Shown here: positions 47,902 to 56,251 of the stretch, one piece after another
How the letters are laid out: every line of letters starts with the position of its first letter
Numbering within the stretch: position 1 is the stretch's first letter
Origin: Symbiodinium kawagutii
Taxonomy: Eukaryota > Sar > Dinophyceae > Suessiales > Symbiodiniaceae
Length of the DNA stretch: 64,000 bases
NCBI GenBank assembly: GCA_009767595.1
Contig: VSDK01028034.1
Span: forward strand, 49,985-113,984
Direction of reading: 5' to 3'
The notes under the pieces: model-generated
Database searches by the model: none
Told to the model about the DNA's origin: nothing
The model's input: the letters and a program-made list of their open reading frames with translations, nothing else
Made by a program: the position numbers and the translations under genes

Positions 47902-49239
47902 NNNNNNNNNNNNNNNNNNNNNNNNNNNNNNNNNNNNNNNNNNNNNNNNNNNNNNNNNNNNNNNNNNNNNNNNNNNNNNNNNNNNNNNNNNNNNNNNNNN
48001 NNNNNNNNNNNNNNNNNNNNNNNNNNNNNNNNNNNNNNNNNNNNNNNNNNNNNNNNNNNNNNNNNNNNNNNNNNNNNNNNNNNNNNNNNNNNNNNNNNNN
48101 NNNNNNNNNNNNNNNNNNNNNNNNNNNNNNNNNNNNNNNNNNNNNNNNNNNNNNNNNNNNNNNNNNNNNNNNNNNNNNNNNNNNNNNNNNNNNNNNNNNN
48201 NNNNNNNNNNNNNNNNNNNNNNNNNNNNNNNNNNNNNNNNNNNNNNNNNNNNNNNNNNNNNNNNNNNNNNNNNNNNNNNNNNNNNNNNNNNNNNNNNNNN
48301 NNNNNNNNNNNNNNNNNNNNNNNNNNNNNNNNNNNNNNNNNNNNNNNNNNNNNNNNNNNNNNNNNNNNNNNNNNNNNNNNGATGACGATGACGATGATGA
48401 CGACGATGACGATGACGATGATGACAATGACAATGACGATGATGACGACGATGACGATGACGATGATGACGATGATGATGATGATGCCGATGATGATGAC
48501 GACGACGACGATGATGATGATGAGGATGATGATGATGACGATGATGATGTTGATGATGACGATGACGATGATGATGTTGATGATGATGATGATGATGACG
48601 ATGATGATGATGAAGATGATGATGATGATGTTGATGATGATGATGTTGATGATGATGATGATGTTGATGATGATGATGTTGATGATCATGATGATAATGG
48701 TGATGACAATGATCAATAGTATGCTGAATCTTAGTATGAATATGTATTTATATGTGCATTTGTTTGTTCTCCTGTTTGCCTATGCAAATGTAATCATGCA
48801 TGGTATGTATGTATATATTTTTATATTTTTATGTATGTAATGTAATGTAATGTAATGTAATGTAATGTAATGTAATGTAATGTAATGTAATGTATGTATG
48901 TATGTATGTCTATGTACGTTGTTCTTGTTCATACAAATATGCATATGCATTTGAATACATACATTCTTCGATATGAACATGCATTTAGTTATATCTACAT
49001 GTCTAAACATGTATCTCAATGTCTATATCAAATATTTTTTAAAATATATGTAAGTACTTGATGTTCATCATATCTATCTATATATGTAAATGTAAATCCA
49101 TATTTCCTTCATTGCCGATGGTAGGAACTATCACTTCATGAGTCTATGTCCTGCCTACATATCTACACTCCTGGGTCGCCATCGAACGCCGCGTCCAGGA
49201 GTTTTCCTCCACGCCTTGCGGCAGGCGATGCCGAGGTGA
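27665..49239 (+). CDS. SpoU/TrmH-family RNA 2'-O-methyltransferase gene (MRM1-like), at least 11 exons
   Basis: Exons recognised at 27665, 31190, 33466, 35874, 38107, 39146, 41024, 42163, 45436, 46834 and 49199 give about 275 residues. In order: an L30e-like substrate-binding half (RKRKFKRLWVQG, ARSEILRLSRELQIPT); SpoU motif 1 (NLGSVLRSAAFFGVEGV, with the conserved Asn and Arg); then KYTPVAAKAS; GWSVVGAAL; motif 2 (LLLGPEGPGL, conserved Glu); motif 3 (DSLNAGVAAGVFLHALRQ), and a stop. These motifs form the SAM-binding trefoil knot of enzymes that 2'-O-methylate ribose in rRNA or tRNA. The closest pattern is the mitochondrial 21S/16S rRNA Gm enzyme MRM1. All catalytic motifs are intact. The N-terminus and some junctions are open. 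Introns (up to 5.4 kb) hold foldback elements and the GAT tract with the assembly gap. Confidence 0.85.
28015..28126. mobile_element. Foldback element, family B (copy B7)
   Basis: ggctatgggtcaatatt and tgtttgacccacagcc ends. Flanks atgt and atat. A truncated family A arm (28131 on) starts immediately after the right flank. Confidence 0.8.
28131..28190. mobile_element. Half of a family A element (A12)
   Basis: ggtgttttcttaagactggg and the interior 'caatcatccaatagtaat' are present; the right arm is absent. Confidence 0.5.
28213..28290. mobile_element. Foldback element, family C (copy C5), right arm decayed
   Basis: ggttggtggtttcaaactgg left arm and 'attaacaagtggtcggttga' interior. The right arm is poor. 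Confidence 0.55.
28880..31180. other. Intron sequence, nothing recognised
   Basis: AT-rich with short tandem repeats such as gttagaaaagcaggatccaatg near 30490-30600 and ttagttaaggacagctatag near 30710-30850. No exon with good borders seen. Confidence 0.4.
31190..31269 (+). CDS. SpoU methyltransferase exon: substrate-binding domain
   Basis: Acceptor tttctgccgccAG, donor GGCCG|GTGATG. Reads ARSEILRLSRELQIPT, then VTWGNLAMEG, as in the 'eil.La.e..Ipv..v....L' part of SpoU substrate-binding domains. Ends with two bases that the next exon completes. Confidence 0.75.
31307..31418. mobile_element. Foldback element, family B (copy B8)
   Basis: ggctatgggtcaatattaac and ggggttttgacccacagcc ends. Exact atgt repeats at 31303-31306 and 31419-31422. 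It lies 37 bp after an exon. Confidence 0.85.
33466..33537 (+). CDS. SpoU methyltransferase exon (probable)
   Basis: Reads VMSRAAESRDMPLGLPEHET then KYF, between a weak acceptor (gccggaAG) and a strong donor TTTTCA|GTGAGT. Phase fits on both sides: CG+A from the exon at 31190 and CA+C into 35874. The residues are not diagnostic on their own. Confidence 0.6.
34565..35131 (+). CDS. Uninterrupted 188-codon ORF inside an intron, unknown
   Basis: ATG to TAA without introns, in the intron between the exons at 33466 and 35874. It includes YLARVVLPDTHLKSMIFPDI and GPHMFSAGPAHIHGS. Composition is less GC-rich than the exons. It has no signal peptide, membrane segment or motif I recognise. It may be a retroposed fragment, an intron-nested gene or chance. 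Confidence 0.45.
   Translation: MVTSIFSTRRGLAITHDVFTPVRNYRNRPDSRMIDFFNITKTLENCQPSATHLICHSHGDQKNMRWENKYLARVVLPDTHLKSMIFPDILHNKELNDPDMKAKTSVLFNPGGRDLNSFAKLWDQPLGPHMFSAGPAHIHGSTVLCDLSFRAIIRRHICGELPLTFHAAGALTYEGSWLSAILEESISP
35874..35977 (+). CDS. SpoU methyltransferase exon: end of substrate-binding domain
   Basis: Acceptor tgattcAG. Contains APCLVLEGAPVRSSLLREEE, fitting the '(HQG)..L.a.pl' end of the substrate-binding domain, although no HQG is seen. The donor is uncertain: TATG|GTTGGC (35977) leaves a phase conflict, while TGG|GTAGCC (36033) is in phase with the next exon. Confidence 0.6.
36694..36805. mobile_element. Foldback element, family B (copy B9)
   Basis: ggctatgggtcaatatt and ggggttttgacccaaagtc ends. 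Exact aaat repeats at 36690-36693 and 36806-36809. Confidence 0.85.
37305..37404. mobile_element. Foldback element, family A (copy A13)
   Basis: ggtttctcagaataggg and ccttatttctgagaaaccccc arms; flanks agat and ataa. Confidence 0.7.
38107..38233 (+). CDS. SpoU methyltransferase exon: motif 1
   Basis: Acceptor ccatcttcctcccAG, donor GTTGAAG|GTGGGG. A Gly/Pro-rich linker leads into AWHVTEGITDLMNLGSVLRS, then AAFFGVE. N-L-G-x-x-x-R-[ST]-A is SpoU motif 1, carrying the catalytic Arg. Ends with one base completed by the next exon. Confidence 0.85.
39036..39088. mobile_element. Half of a family A element
   Basis: Interior 'tatagtagtaaacccat' and right arm cctatgttaagaaaccacc; left arm missing. 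Confidence 0.55.
39146..39201 (+). CDS. SpoU methyltransferase exon: after motif 1
   Basis: Acceptor gcgcggggAG, end GCCTCG|GTCTCT. Joined to the previous exon it reads FFGVEGVICERGCAKYTPVA, then AKAS, the 'GVi....n...Tp...kaS' segment of the family. Confidence 0.8.
39475..39597. mobile_element. Decayed family B element
   Basis: Interior 'ggatgataaccaacaacga', 'aaaacaatggttgatgatgg' and 'ccaggggtaggggg' match. The left end is rearranged and the right end reads aaatgccccatagcc. Confidence 0.5.
39924..40025. mobile_element. Foldback element, family A (copy A15)
   Basis: ggtggtttcttaacatagg and cttattttgagaaacaccc arms around 'tggtttactactata'. Flanks atgt and atat. Confidence 0.8.
40669..40741 (+). 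CDS. Alternative SpoU exon candidate (AGA-E motif)
   Basis: Acceptor cgcccccAG, donor GGCTTCA|GTGGTT. Reads AGAGEMISLFSVRKLQRLLP. Directly after 'KAS' this reproduces the family's 'SAGA.E' signature, but the exon at 41024 fits the same place with better length. It may be a short exon using a nearer donor, an alternative exon or coincidence. Confidence 0.45.
41024..41082 (+). CDS. SpoU methyltransferase exon: helix before GW motif
   Basis: Acceptor gttacatggccAG, donor ATGGGCAG|GTCTTG. Reads RDSGLNLPVGAIHDLLRMGR in phase 0. The next exon continues AREQGWSVVGAAL, like the family's 'lp...i.dl......eqGW.vvGa'. Confidence 0.7.
41739..41833. mobile_element. Degenerate family A element (A16)
   Basis: Interior 'aaaaatggatggtttattgc' and 'ggatgataactaggggtacc', right arm agaaattgagaaacc. 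Left arm largely lost. Confidence 0.45.
41912..42142. mobile_element. Family A element (A17) interrupted by family B element
   Basis: The outer arms ggcgatttcttaaaatgg and cctttgagaaaccacc belong to family A. Its interior ('ggatgat...ctggggtacccc') is split by element B11. Confidence 0.8.
41996..42107. mobile_element. Foldback element, family B (copy B11), nested in A17
   Basis: ggcagtgggtcaaaaccccg and taatattgacccatagcc ends, with exact atat repeats on both sides (41992-41995, 42108-42111). Confidence 0.85.
42163..42240 (+). CDS. SpoU methyltransferase exon: GW-VVG segment
   Basis: Acceptor cggccgcgccAG. With the base that completes Arg it reads AREQGWSVVGAALPDAERLG. The canonical donor CCTTG|GTGAAT ends in the wrong phase for the next exon; a GA donor at GATGCT|GAGAGA (after 42211) fits. 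Confidence 0.7.
42260..43770. other. Intron, nothing recognised
   Basis: AT-rich. The 43172-43378 stretch is open on the + strand but has no splice borders or convincing composition. Confidence 0.4.
43777..43879. mobile_element. Foldback element, family C (copy C6)
   Basis: ggttagtggtttcaaac and gggctcaaccaccgacc arms, 'ccctagtactaccaataaat' inside. Flanks gact and agat. Confidence 0.75.
44125..44287. CDS. Coding-like island, strand unresolved
   Basis: On the - strand LASRGTKSSSELKGVKLLSR lies between CGTGCAG and GGGGCAG|GTGGCA, good splice borders. On the + strand SSLDDFVPREASCTEIDADR is also open, through to a TGA. Inside the methyltransferase gene the + strand copy is not needed for the family fold. 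Confidence 0.35.
45436..45506 (+). CDS. SpoU methyltransferase exon: motif 2
   Basis: Acceptor cctcccgggtAG, donor GACCA|GTGACG. Reads AGVVLLLGPEGPGLRTELKD, then LCD. G-[PN]-E-G-x-G-L is SpoU motif 2. The trailing CA is completed by G in the next exon. Confidence 0.85.
45558..45674. mobile_element. Foldback element, family A (copy A18)
   Basis: Right arm ggtcccctattttgagaaac is intact; the left arm (ggattctcaagctagtttgg) carries an insertion. Confidence 0.65.
46220..46275. repeat. (TA)n and (TTTA)n tract
   Basis: Interrupted tatata runs followed by tttatttatttattta. Confidence 0.85.
46834..46901 (+). CDS. SpoU methyltransferase exon: motif 3
   Basis: Acceptor agactccccAG. Reads VGIRGVGQVDGLDSLNAGVA, then A. 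[DG]-SLN-x-x-VA is SpoU motif 3, which binds SAM. The join to the last exon needs the break GCAGCAG|GACAGC, a GA donor. The usual Val-Ser of SLNVSVA is Ala-Gly here. Confidence 0.85.
47634..48712. repeat. Long GAT tract with GAC interruptions, spanning the gap
   Basis: Left part (47634-47901): GAT runs interrupted by single GAC triplets spaced 12, 12, 12, 18 and 12 triplets apart. Right part (48381-48712): mixed GAT, GAC, GTT, GCC, AAT. It lies in the last intron of the methyltransferase gene. Confidence 0.95.
47902..48380. other. Assembly gap (N)
   Basis: 479 undetermined bases within the GAT repeat, where assembly is expected to fail. Confidence 1.
48835..48905. repeat. (TGTAA)n then (TATG)n microsatellite
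   Basis: About 11 copies of the pentamer tgtaa followed by a few tatg. Confidence 0.95.
49199..49239 (+). CDS. SpoU methyltransferase terminal exon
   Basis: Acceptor acgccgcgtccAG. With the previous exon it reads SLNAGVAAGVFLHALRQAMP, then R and TGA (49237-49239). This is the normal C-terminal helix of the family after motif 3. Confidence 0.8.
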
Positions 49240-50072
49240 GGCGCTGCTGCTGAGGCAGCGATGCGCTGCGCCACGGCTACGGTAGGCCAGGAGCCGCCCC
49301 AGCCGGTTCACCAGGGTAGATGAGGGCCATTTTAGCGTCGCATGGCCAGATGATTTTCGGAGTTATGGTGTATCCCTGGAGGTTTTTTTTGGAATCTCCG
49401 TTTGGAGGTTGCCCCTTTCGGATTGACACCATGTCATGAAGCTGTGTTTTTTTACACAGGGAGCAGCCCGTCTCCAGTAGGGGATGTAATCAACATTCAT
49501 TTTAAGGGGATTGTATTTCTAAGATGCTACGCGTTGGATGACATTTTTTTTGTGCTCATAGTTTTTTCATATGAGCACTAGCATTGACAAAAATCAATAT
49601 CAAATTCATCAAACCAACAAACTAAATGTGCCCCGTACCACCAGTCAATGCGAAATACTTCCATGCCTCAATTTTGCTACTTACGCATCATTTGCTCTTG
49701 ATTATTCAAGATGGCTATAAATGATGCTTAACGCTATTATTTATACAACTCTTGTGGTTTGCAGTTTGTTACGTTGAACACACGTCACAACGGGAGGCTT
49801 CAGACATGGCATGGCCCATCCTGATCAAACCAAAATCTATCGACCGGTAATGTTTTGATTGTCATCATCACAAGTATCCAAAGGCATATTGTGTTTTCAT
49901 TTTCATCAACCATTGATGATCAGTGATTGTGTTGAGACATGGGTTTTGATGATCAACCAGCAATCGTAAAGGATATGTTCAACTATTTCTACATTGTTAT
50001 CAGGGTTGACTAAGTGCACCCGATTGTTATTAATAAGTTGACGCCATAAGAAATGTCTTAGTAAAAAAAGAT

Positions 50073-50168
50073 GTTGGTGCTTTCAAGCATTGTGTATTTT
50101 CCCTAGTAGTTATGAACAACTGGTTGGTCGACTAATATTTTTCATAGGGGTGGTGAGCACCAGCAACC
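50073..50168. mobile_element. Foldback element, family C (copy C7)
   Basis: gttggtgctttcaagc and gtggtgagcaccagcaacc ends, exact agat flanks (50069-50072, 50169-50172). A second right-arm-like piece lies at 50243-50262. Confidence 0.75.
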
Positions 50169-50269
50169 AGATCATGATCATTATCAACCACTAAAACCAT
50201 ATAACCATGTTATTAACCATGCTATTAACGACTAGTTAACCATAGGGGGTGGTGAGCACCACCAAGCAG

Positions 50270-50533
50270 TCAATGTCTCATGAGACCCCGGTTGCCCTCC
50301 GGGGTCCGTTTCAGGTCCCCCGCAAGGTCGTCGCGACTCGCGAGAAAAAAACTGCCGCTGCAGCTGGTGCCCAGCTGATGAGAACTCGTCCCGTTTCGGA
50401 CCATGAAATCCACCCGTCATTGGAGCACGGTGGTTCATGGGCGAAATTGTCATCACTTACCAGTCAGGTTGGATCAGAATGTTCATCTATGCTACTCGTA
50501 CCAGTTAGCTTGGATCAGAACGTTCGTCAATAG
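50270..50533 (+). CDS. Exon candidate, possibly terminal
   Basis: After aagcAG the frame is open 87 codons to a stop at 50531. Readable: HETPVALRGPFQVPRKVVAT and MRTRPVSDHEIHPSLEHGGS. The left half is GC-rich and coding-like; the right half may be intron. Product unknown. Confidence 0.4.
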   Translation, partial: SMSHETPVALRGPFQVPRKVVATREKKTAAAAGAQLMRTRPVSDHEIHPSLEHGGSWAKLSSLTSQVGSECSSMLLVPVSLDQNVRQ

Positions 50534-50698
50534 GTATGACAGTCGGTGCTGCATCAATAGAGCACCTTTTTGAGTTTCATTTGATGTTGTTTTGTTATCA
50601 TCATATACACAGTATATCGACGGTTGATGTTCAGTACATGGGTTGAGTAGAACCATTCCACCTTGAGACCTGCCTGGCGCTCACCCCTGGTTCACCAG

Positions 50699-50821
50699 CC
50701 ATACAACCTCAATACAGCAACCACCACAACCAATCCGCGACAAGTTTCACGGCTCGAGATGGATTTCCCATGCTCACTCTCGAGTAGTGACAAGGGTGAA
50801 CCTGGAAGCAACCTTAGACTA
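50699..50821 (+). CDS. Exon candidate, unknown product
   Basis: Acceptor ctggttcaccAG, donor AGACTA|GTGGTA, 41 codons in phase 0: includes PRQVSRLEMDFPCSLSSSDK. Confidence 0.45.
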
Positions 50822-50955
50822 GTGGTATGGTGATGGACCGTTTTGCCAATCATCATCTCTGTTGGGTTGGCACTGTTTGCCGTATGTTCTATTTTTGACA
50901 CTGCCATGTTTGATCTCTTTCATCAACAGAGCCAATTTGCTGGCCGGTAGTTGGA

Positions 50956-51033
50956 AGGGAGCTAAGGAGCCAGGGGTATCCATATGTTGCTTAAGAGGGC
51001 CTTTAAAGAGGGAGCTAAGGAGCTCCCAGGAGA
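50956..51033. repeat. Dispersed repeat D, copy 1
   Basis: ggagctaaggagccaggggt, then cctttaaag and a second ggagctaaggagct. Closely repeated at 57471-57533, with a weaker relative at 52735-52790. Confidence 0.7.
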
Positions 51034-51880
51034 TACCGGGAGAGTTCCAACCAAATGGTAGTTTGGATGGGTTATCAAAATCGACAGCCAGTTTTCAAAT
51101 TGGTCGCTTTAGCCCTCTCCTCAGATCCTGGGCAGAACCACTTTATCAATTGTAGAGGTTCAGCGGTGCAGTAAATTCCATGGTTTTTGGATGGTTTCAT
51201 GTGGTTGATTGGTTAGCATTGTCCATTTTCTATACAAATGACCTCTCATTGCCAGTATTGATTGTCAGCTCTATCAACCATCAACATTTGTCATTCCCAA
51301 CTATTGTGCTTGTATCTTTGCTCATGAGAGCCCCAAAAGATAGACTGAGGCATATATTAGTTAATAAGAATTTATTCAAAATCAATCAATAAGAGTCCAT
51401 TTTCCATCATTTTCCTACAAGCTCATCGAGTTCATCATGCCACAACCTCCTGGTTATCATCACCAACCAGCATTAACTCCCAATCACAATGAAGACAACC
51501 TTAGTCATCAGATCCCGTCATTAACCATCATTTGCCATCACCCTTATATAGTCACTATCCTCACCAGTTACAACCATCATGAATCACTACTAATCATTGA
51601 ATCATTAATTCCAGAGAATCATCAAACAACCATTAACCACTACCAACCACATCATTCACCACTATACTAACCACATCATTAACCATCATATCCCATCATA
51701 TCCCATCATGGCTCCACCCAATTATCACCTCATCACCTCATGGCTCCACTTAACCACTATTAACCACTACCTCATCACTAATTAACACTCAGTAAACACT
51801 CATGAACCACTACTAACCAGATCATGAACCACTCATCACCCATCATATCCCACCACTCACCACCATCCTCCCTGGCTCAG

Positions 51881-51965
51881 GCCCAGCTCAGCCCCTCCTC
51901 CCCGCGCTCCGCGCCCGCCCCCGCGCCCGCCTCCACGGCCGCCTCCACGGCCTGCTGCACCGCCG
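51881..51965 (+). CDS. Ala/Pro/Ser-rich exon candidate
   Basis: Acceptor cctggctcAG, donor CCGCCG|GTGTCC. Reads AQLSPSSPRSAPAPAPASTA. The opposite strand would encode RGGG repeats; the splice borders favour +. Confidence 0.35.
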
Positions 51966-51977
51966 GTGTCCAGCGGC

Positions 51978-52175
51978 TCCCCTATTTTGAGAAACACCCT
52001 TATGGGGATTATGGCCATGAGTGGTGAATCATGGGGGATAATGACCAACAATAATGGTTGATAACAACCATGTATGGGTGTTTCTCAAGCCAAAGGGATC
52101 CCGAAATGGTTGGTTTACTACTATGAATAATCAATAATGGATGATTTAGGGGTATCCCTATTTTGAGAAACCACC
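51978..52175. repeat. Inverted copy of the A2-spacer-A3 unit
   Basis: Reverse complement of about 368-573: one arm of A3 (cccctattttgagaaacacc), the same spacer (gattatggccatgagtggtg...), then a full family A element at 52076-52175. Confidence 0.85.
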
Positions 52176-52339
52176 ATATTAAAACTAACATCATCAACTC
52201 ATGGTAAACATATCAACTAAATTAAATGGTCATGTTATCAACTATCAGCCAATGTGCAATGGTAAAGAGATCAACCAAATGGTTAACCATTTAATATGTT
52301 TACCATCTAATTGATTGTGTAACCGTTTACTTTAATTGA

Positions 52340-52421
52340 TCGTGGGTCAATATTAAACCGAAAACTCAATGGTTACACAGGGGCACCCAGGGCTACTAGG
52401 TGAACTGACCCACGGCCAACT
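52340..52421. mobile_element. Short family B element (B12)
   Basis: cgtgggtcaatattaaacc and gtgaactgacccacggcc ends, interior shortened. Confidence 0.6.
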
Positions 52422-52734
52422 AATGGTTCATAATTCAGATTTCATGTTTATGATTTAGAATTAATATGAATTCATGGATAAGCAATGGTCAGGTATCGTC
52501 CAATGATGGGAAATGATGGTTTATTGGTGGTCATTGATGGTTTATCGATGGTCAAGTGATGTAAGTGATGATCAATGATTCTTAATTGATGGTTAATGAA
52601 AATGACTCCTTTGATTGACTTGCAATGGTCCACATTGACCTATGCTTTGTATCACTGAGTGATTGGCTTCCAGGCATAGACCAACTGTATTGTGTTGGAA
52701 TCTCCAACTGTTTCTTTGTTTGGCTTGTGGTGGG

Positions 52735-52790
52735 AGCAAGGCCAGGAGCCAGGGGTATCCCTATAAGCCCATGGCCCTTTGAAGGGTGAA
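52735..52790. repeat. Dispersed repeat D, diverged copy
   Basis: caggagccaggggtatccct and ccctttgaaggg match the D repeat. Confidence 0.45.
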
Positions 52791-52806
52791 CTGAGGACCC
52801 ACCAAG

Positions 52807-52903
52807 AGCGTCATCGCCACAGGACAAGCGGTCCAAGCAGAGGCAGCCCTACATCGAGTCGTCGCAGGCCTGGGGGTTCCTGCTGCTTGTTTGTCGGTGC
52901 ATG
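52807..52903 (+). CDS. Exon ending at a foldback element
   Basis: After gacccaccaAG the phase-0 frame reads SVIATGQAVQAEAALHRVVA, then GLGVPAACLSVH. It ends GCATG|GTGGTT, where GTGGTT is the beginning of element A20. Confidence 0.55.
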
Positions 52904-53006
52904 GTGGTTTTCTCAAAATGGGGGACCCCCAAAACATGGTTGAGTTAGTACTATAAATGATCAAACATAGGTTGATTTGGGGGTGCCCCTGTTTTCAGAA
53001 ACCATC
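52903..53006. mobile_element. Foldback element, family A (copy A20)
   Basis: ggtggttttctcaaaatgg and cccctgttttcagaaaccatc arms. Flanks gcat and atat. Overlaps the exon's last base. Confidence 0.8.
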
Positions 53007-53817
53007 ATATAGACCAGTTAACCAGCATTTTGATATAGAACTGTTGTATTGCTTAGGCTTGGTCATTGGACTGAGAACAATCATCAACCATTGACGGTCA
53101 TTGTTGGAAGTGGCTGTATACCTGCAGCAAGCACTTGCAGTTTTGCTGCGCCTTTTCTTCATACTGACAATCATTCAGCATCATTTTTCCTGTTATCTCC
53201 TGCTACCTGTTCACCCCATGCATCATCCTTGGTGCATTGAAAGGTATTGTCGTCAGCAATATAAACTCGTTCAGCGCACTGTTTATTTGCCATCAATATC
53301 AATCAATATCCATCATTATCTATCACTAGTATTTGTACACATGGATGGTTGTTGCTTTGATGTTAGCCTGTCAGGGATTAAACCACCCTGGCTAGTAGTC
53401 TCAAGTACGCATCAACATTGCTTGGATTCATTATTGGAGATTACCCATTAACCACTAATCACCATCCACCATCAGCCATTTGTTGTCATTATTCTTACTT
53501 AGTTCGGCCTTGGGTAGACATTCAACTACTGGACATTATTGTCATTAACTACCAACCACCATCCATTGTCGTTTACAGGTCACTACAAGGCATATATTAG
53601 TCATGTCCAACAATGTCAAAAAGCCATGTATTATTCAAGCCATTTTGAATTGTTTGAAATCTGGTTGATGATTTACAACGGCTCAGTGAAACAAAACGGG
53701 TCGACCTTGATAGTGAAAAAAGAATCACAAAGCCATGTGGTCCTACCAAATCAGGATGAGAATCCCTACATCAGTAATTCTTTCACCAAAAACAAATCTC
53801 AGCCATGAAATCTCCAG

Positions 53818-53904
53818 GGCACCGCTGCCGTTCACCGCTTCCCCTGCTGCAAGGCCAAGCGACAGCGGCTGGCGCAAGAAGCGCGGACGACTGCGGTTGC
53901 ACAG
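53818..53904 (+). CDS. Exon candidate, unknown product
   Basis: Acceptor atgaaatctccAG, donor GCACAG|GTGCGG, exactly 29 codons in phase 0: AVHRFPCCKAKRQRLAQEAR then TTAVAQ. Clean borders and strong GC contrast. Confidence 0.65.
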
Positions 53905-53999
53905 GTGCGGCGGACCGGGTTCAGGGCTGGTCATTAACTGGGAGCATTAACCATCGTTGAACGTCACTGTTGGCCATTTTACGCCATTTTTTTGTTATT

Positions 54000-55300
54000 A
54001 ACCAACAGTTATTGGCCAGTTAATTAGAATGCTGGTAATGATGATTATTATTAATGGGAGCATGGAACCAACATGAATCAATCACCAATACTGGATGGCT
54101 TATACCCACTAACTTAGGTTTTAAGTGTTTTTGGGATATGATTGGGTTACCATATAACCACTAAAAACATATTTTTAGCAAGGGATCTATAAGCCACCAA
54201 GTTAACCAGTAATGATTGATTATTAGATTTCAATTAACCAGTATTATTCTTTGAATCCAACCATTTTATTTTCTAACAAACCATTAGTGGCCAATTTATG
54301 CGTAACCATTAGTGGCCATAAATGACCATTAATTACCAGTAATTGATGTGTTAATTATGAATCAACCAACAATACTTGTAACCAGTAATATTCACTAGAA
54401 TTCAACCATGATATTTTCGATCAACCATAATACAACCATCATTGTTATTTAAATAAGTTATTGATTATTAACCCGTAGCAATTCATGATTAGAATTCAAC
54501 CATATTATTTTCACCACCAATACTTGCGGTAAAACATCTTGATGTCACCATTATTAGTATTCATTCTCCAAGCAGCATTTCACCACATCAAAGAAGCCAT
54601 TAGTAATCAGTGAATCATTAAACACCATCATGAGTTATCTAGCAAGATAGCACTGTTGGTGACCATTTTGCGCAATTAGAAACTGCTAGTATTGATTAAC
54701 AATCCAACCATAGTTTAAGATCATAACCAAGATCATAACCAGCATCATTGTCATCATTCATCAGGTGACAGGTCGTCGTTTGGTTTGATGAAACATAGCG
54801 ATGGTTGCACCACCAAACTGTGAAGTTTCGATGAGTTCAAGATTTGATCCAAACTCCAACCTTTGCCCCTGGATCTCCCCGTCTATAAGGAACTGATATC
54901 CACTTGCCACTTTTGGCCTCGCTATGGACATCCGATTGTTCCACCGTCCTAGATGTGGCTGTGTGTCAAGGGACCATGGACCCTGGTCAACATCCCAGAG
55001 TTGATCAAGATAGGTCCTTGCTAGGATGTGAACTACCCGTTACTGTAAACCTATCTATATAGTAATTTTGAATCATATTGAATCAACTATCTGATTATCT
55101 AATAATTCCACTTGATTCAATGCTAGATCTCTTTGCTTCAATTGATCCAATACATCAAGATTGGGGTACCCGCAGTTATCATCCAATATTGACAGTAATA
55201 ACTAGTAATAAACCCACCATAACTTTGGGGTTCTCCTATTTTGAGGCAACTTTGGGGTAATAAACCCATATTAACAGTAAAAAAACATGCCTTTTGGGGC
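54000..55300. other. Intron-like, nothing recognised
   Basis: AT-rich with ttaaccagt and aatcaacca repeats. A rearranged family A remnant lies at 55160-55315. Confidence 0.4.
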
Positions 55301-55382
55301 AATGAACCCCCATGTCTTCGTTTTCTGTTCGTTCCATGTGTCCGGGTTAAGGTTGATCCGTTCGTTGCCTATGGGGCCACAG

Positions 55383-55427
55383 GCTTGGGAAGAGTGGGAG
55401 GAGGACGTGTTGCACGGGAGAGATCCG
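55383..55427 (+). CDS. Short acidic exon candidate
   Basis: Acceptor tggggccacAG, donor GATCCG|GTGAGG, 15 codons in phase 0: AWEEWEEDVLHGRDP. Confidence 0.55.
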
Positions 55428-55909
55428 GTGAGGCAACGAGCAGGTGGTGTAAGAACCACCCCTCCACAAGGTGGAGACCCCCTTGTTAGTTGAGTGTAAA
55501 TGATAGGGTAGATATAACCAGGTTAAGTGATATAACTAGTTAAGGGGCCATCTAGTTTAACCGATACATTGTAGTGAGGGTAACTTATTACCATGCGTAC
55601 AATGGGTTGGCTACCCCCCTAGATATATCTACCAGGAGTTGAATTGTAGTTAAGGTAACTACTGATGGTATATATATATATAACTAGGGTATCTACTCCC
55701 GGTAGATATAGCTAGAACTACTATACCCATAGTCAATTGAGCGCCTTATTAACCCACCTTCAACTAGAGGGCCCACTGCAAGCAAGCAAGCACGCAAGCA
55801 AGCAAACAACCAACCATCCTGATTAAAGCCTTTCATGAACCCACCAATCCAGAACATGTTGTTGGACAAACTAATCTATCAAATTCAATGAGTTAGATTG
55901 AGTCATGTG

Positions 55910-55990
55910 GGTGTTTCTTGAAATTGGGGTACTCCCAAAACGGTCGGTCTATTTTTAAAATGTTTAATAAAAAGGATGCTAAGGGCCAAT
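55910..55990. mobile_element. Half of a family A element (A22)
   Basis: gggtgtttcttgaaattgggg left arm and 'aataaaaaggatgctaaggg' interior; right arm missing. Confidence 0.5.
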
Positions 55991-56069
55991 GACATTCCCA
56001 TCTATTCGTGGTTTATTCAAGAAAAGCCATCCTTATTCATGATTCATCTTTGTCTCTGGAATCTCGTGA

Positions 56070-56251
56070 CGGCCTGCGACGGTTGGGCGAAGGAAGACGA
56101 GGAAGTCTGGGAAGAGGAAGAGGAATGGGAAGAAGATGAGGATGAGTGGCAAGACTGGCAGGCCGAAACCTGGTGTCACAAAGCTGGCAATGTCCACCGC
56201 ACAAGAACTGCAAGTTCGATGTTTGGTATCAACGAGTTTGAGAAACGGTGA
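56070..56251 (+). CDS. Acidic Trp/Glu-rich exon candidate
   Basis: Open frame ending in TGA (56249-56251). It includes EDEEVWEEEEEWEEDEDEWQ, resembling the AWEEWEED of the exon at 55383. The left border is undefined. Confidence 0.45.

Noticed and set aside
47429-48840. Several ORFs of 150-380 codons made of poly-Asp, poly-Met, poly-Ile, poly-His or poly-Ser
   Set aside because: They are translations of the GAT/GAC microsatellite and run through the N gap.
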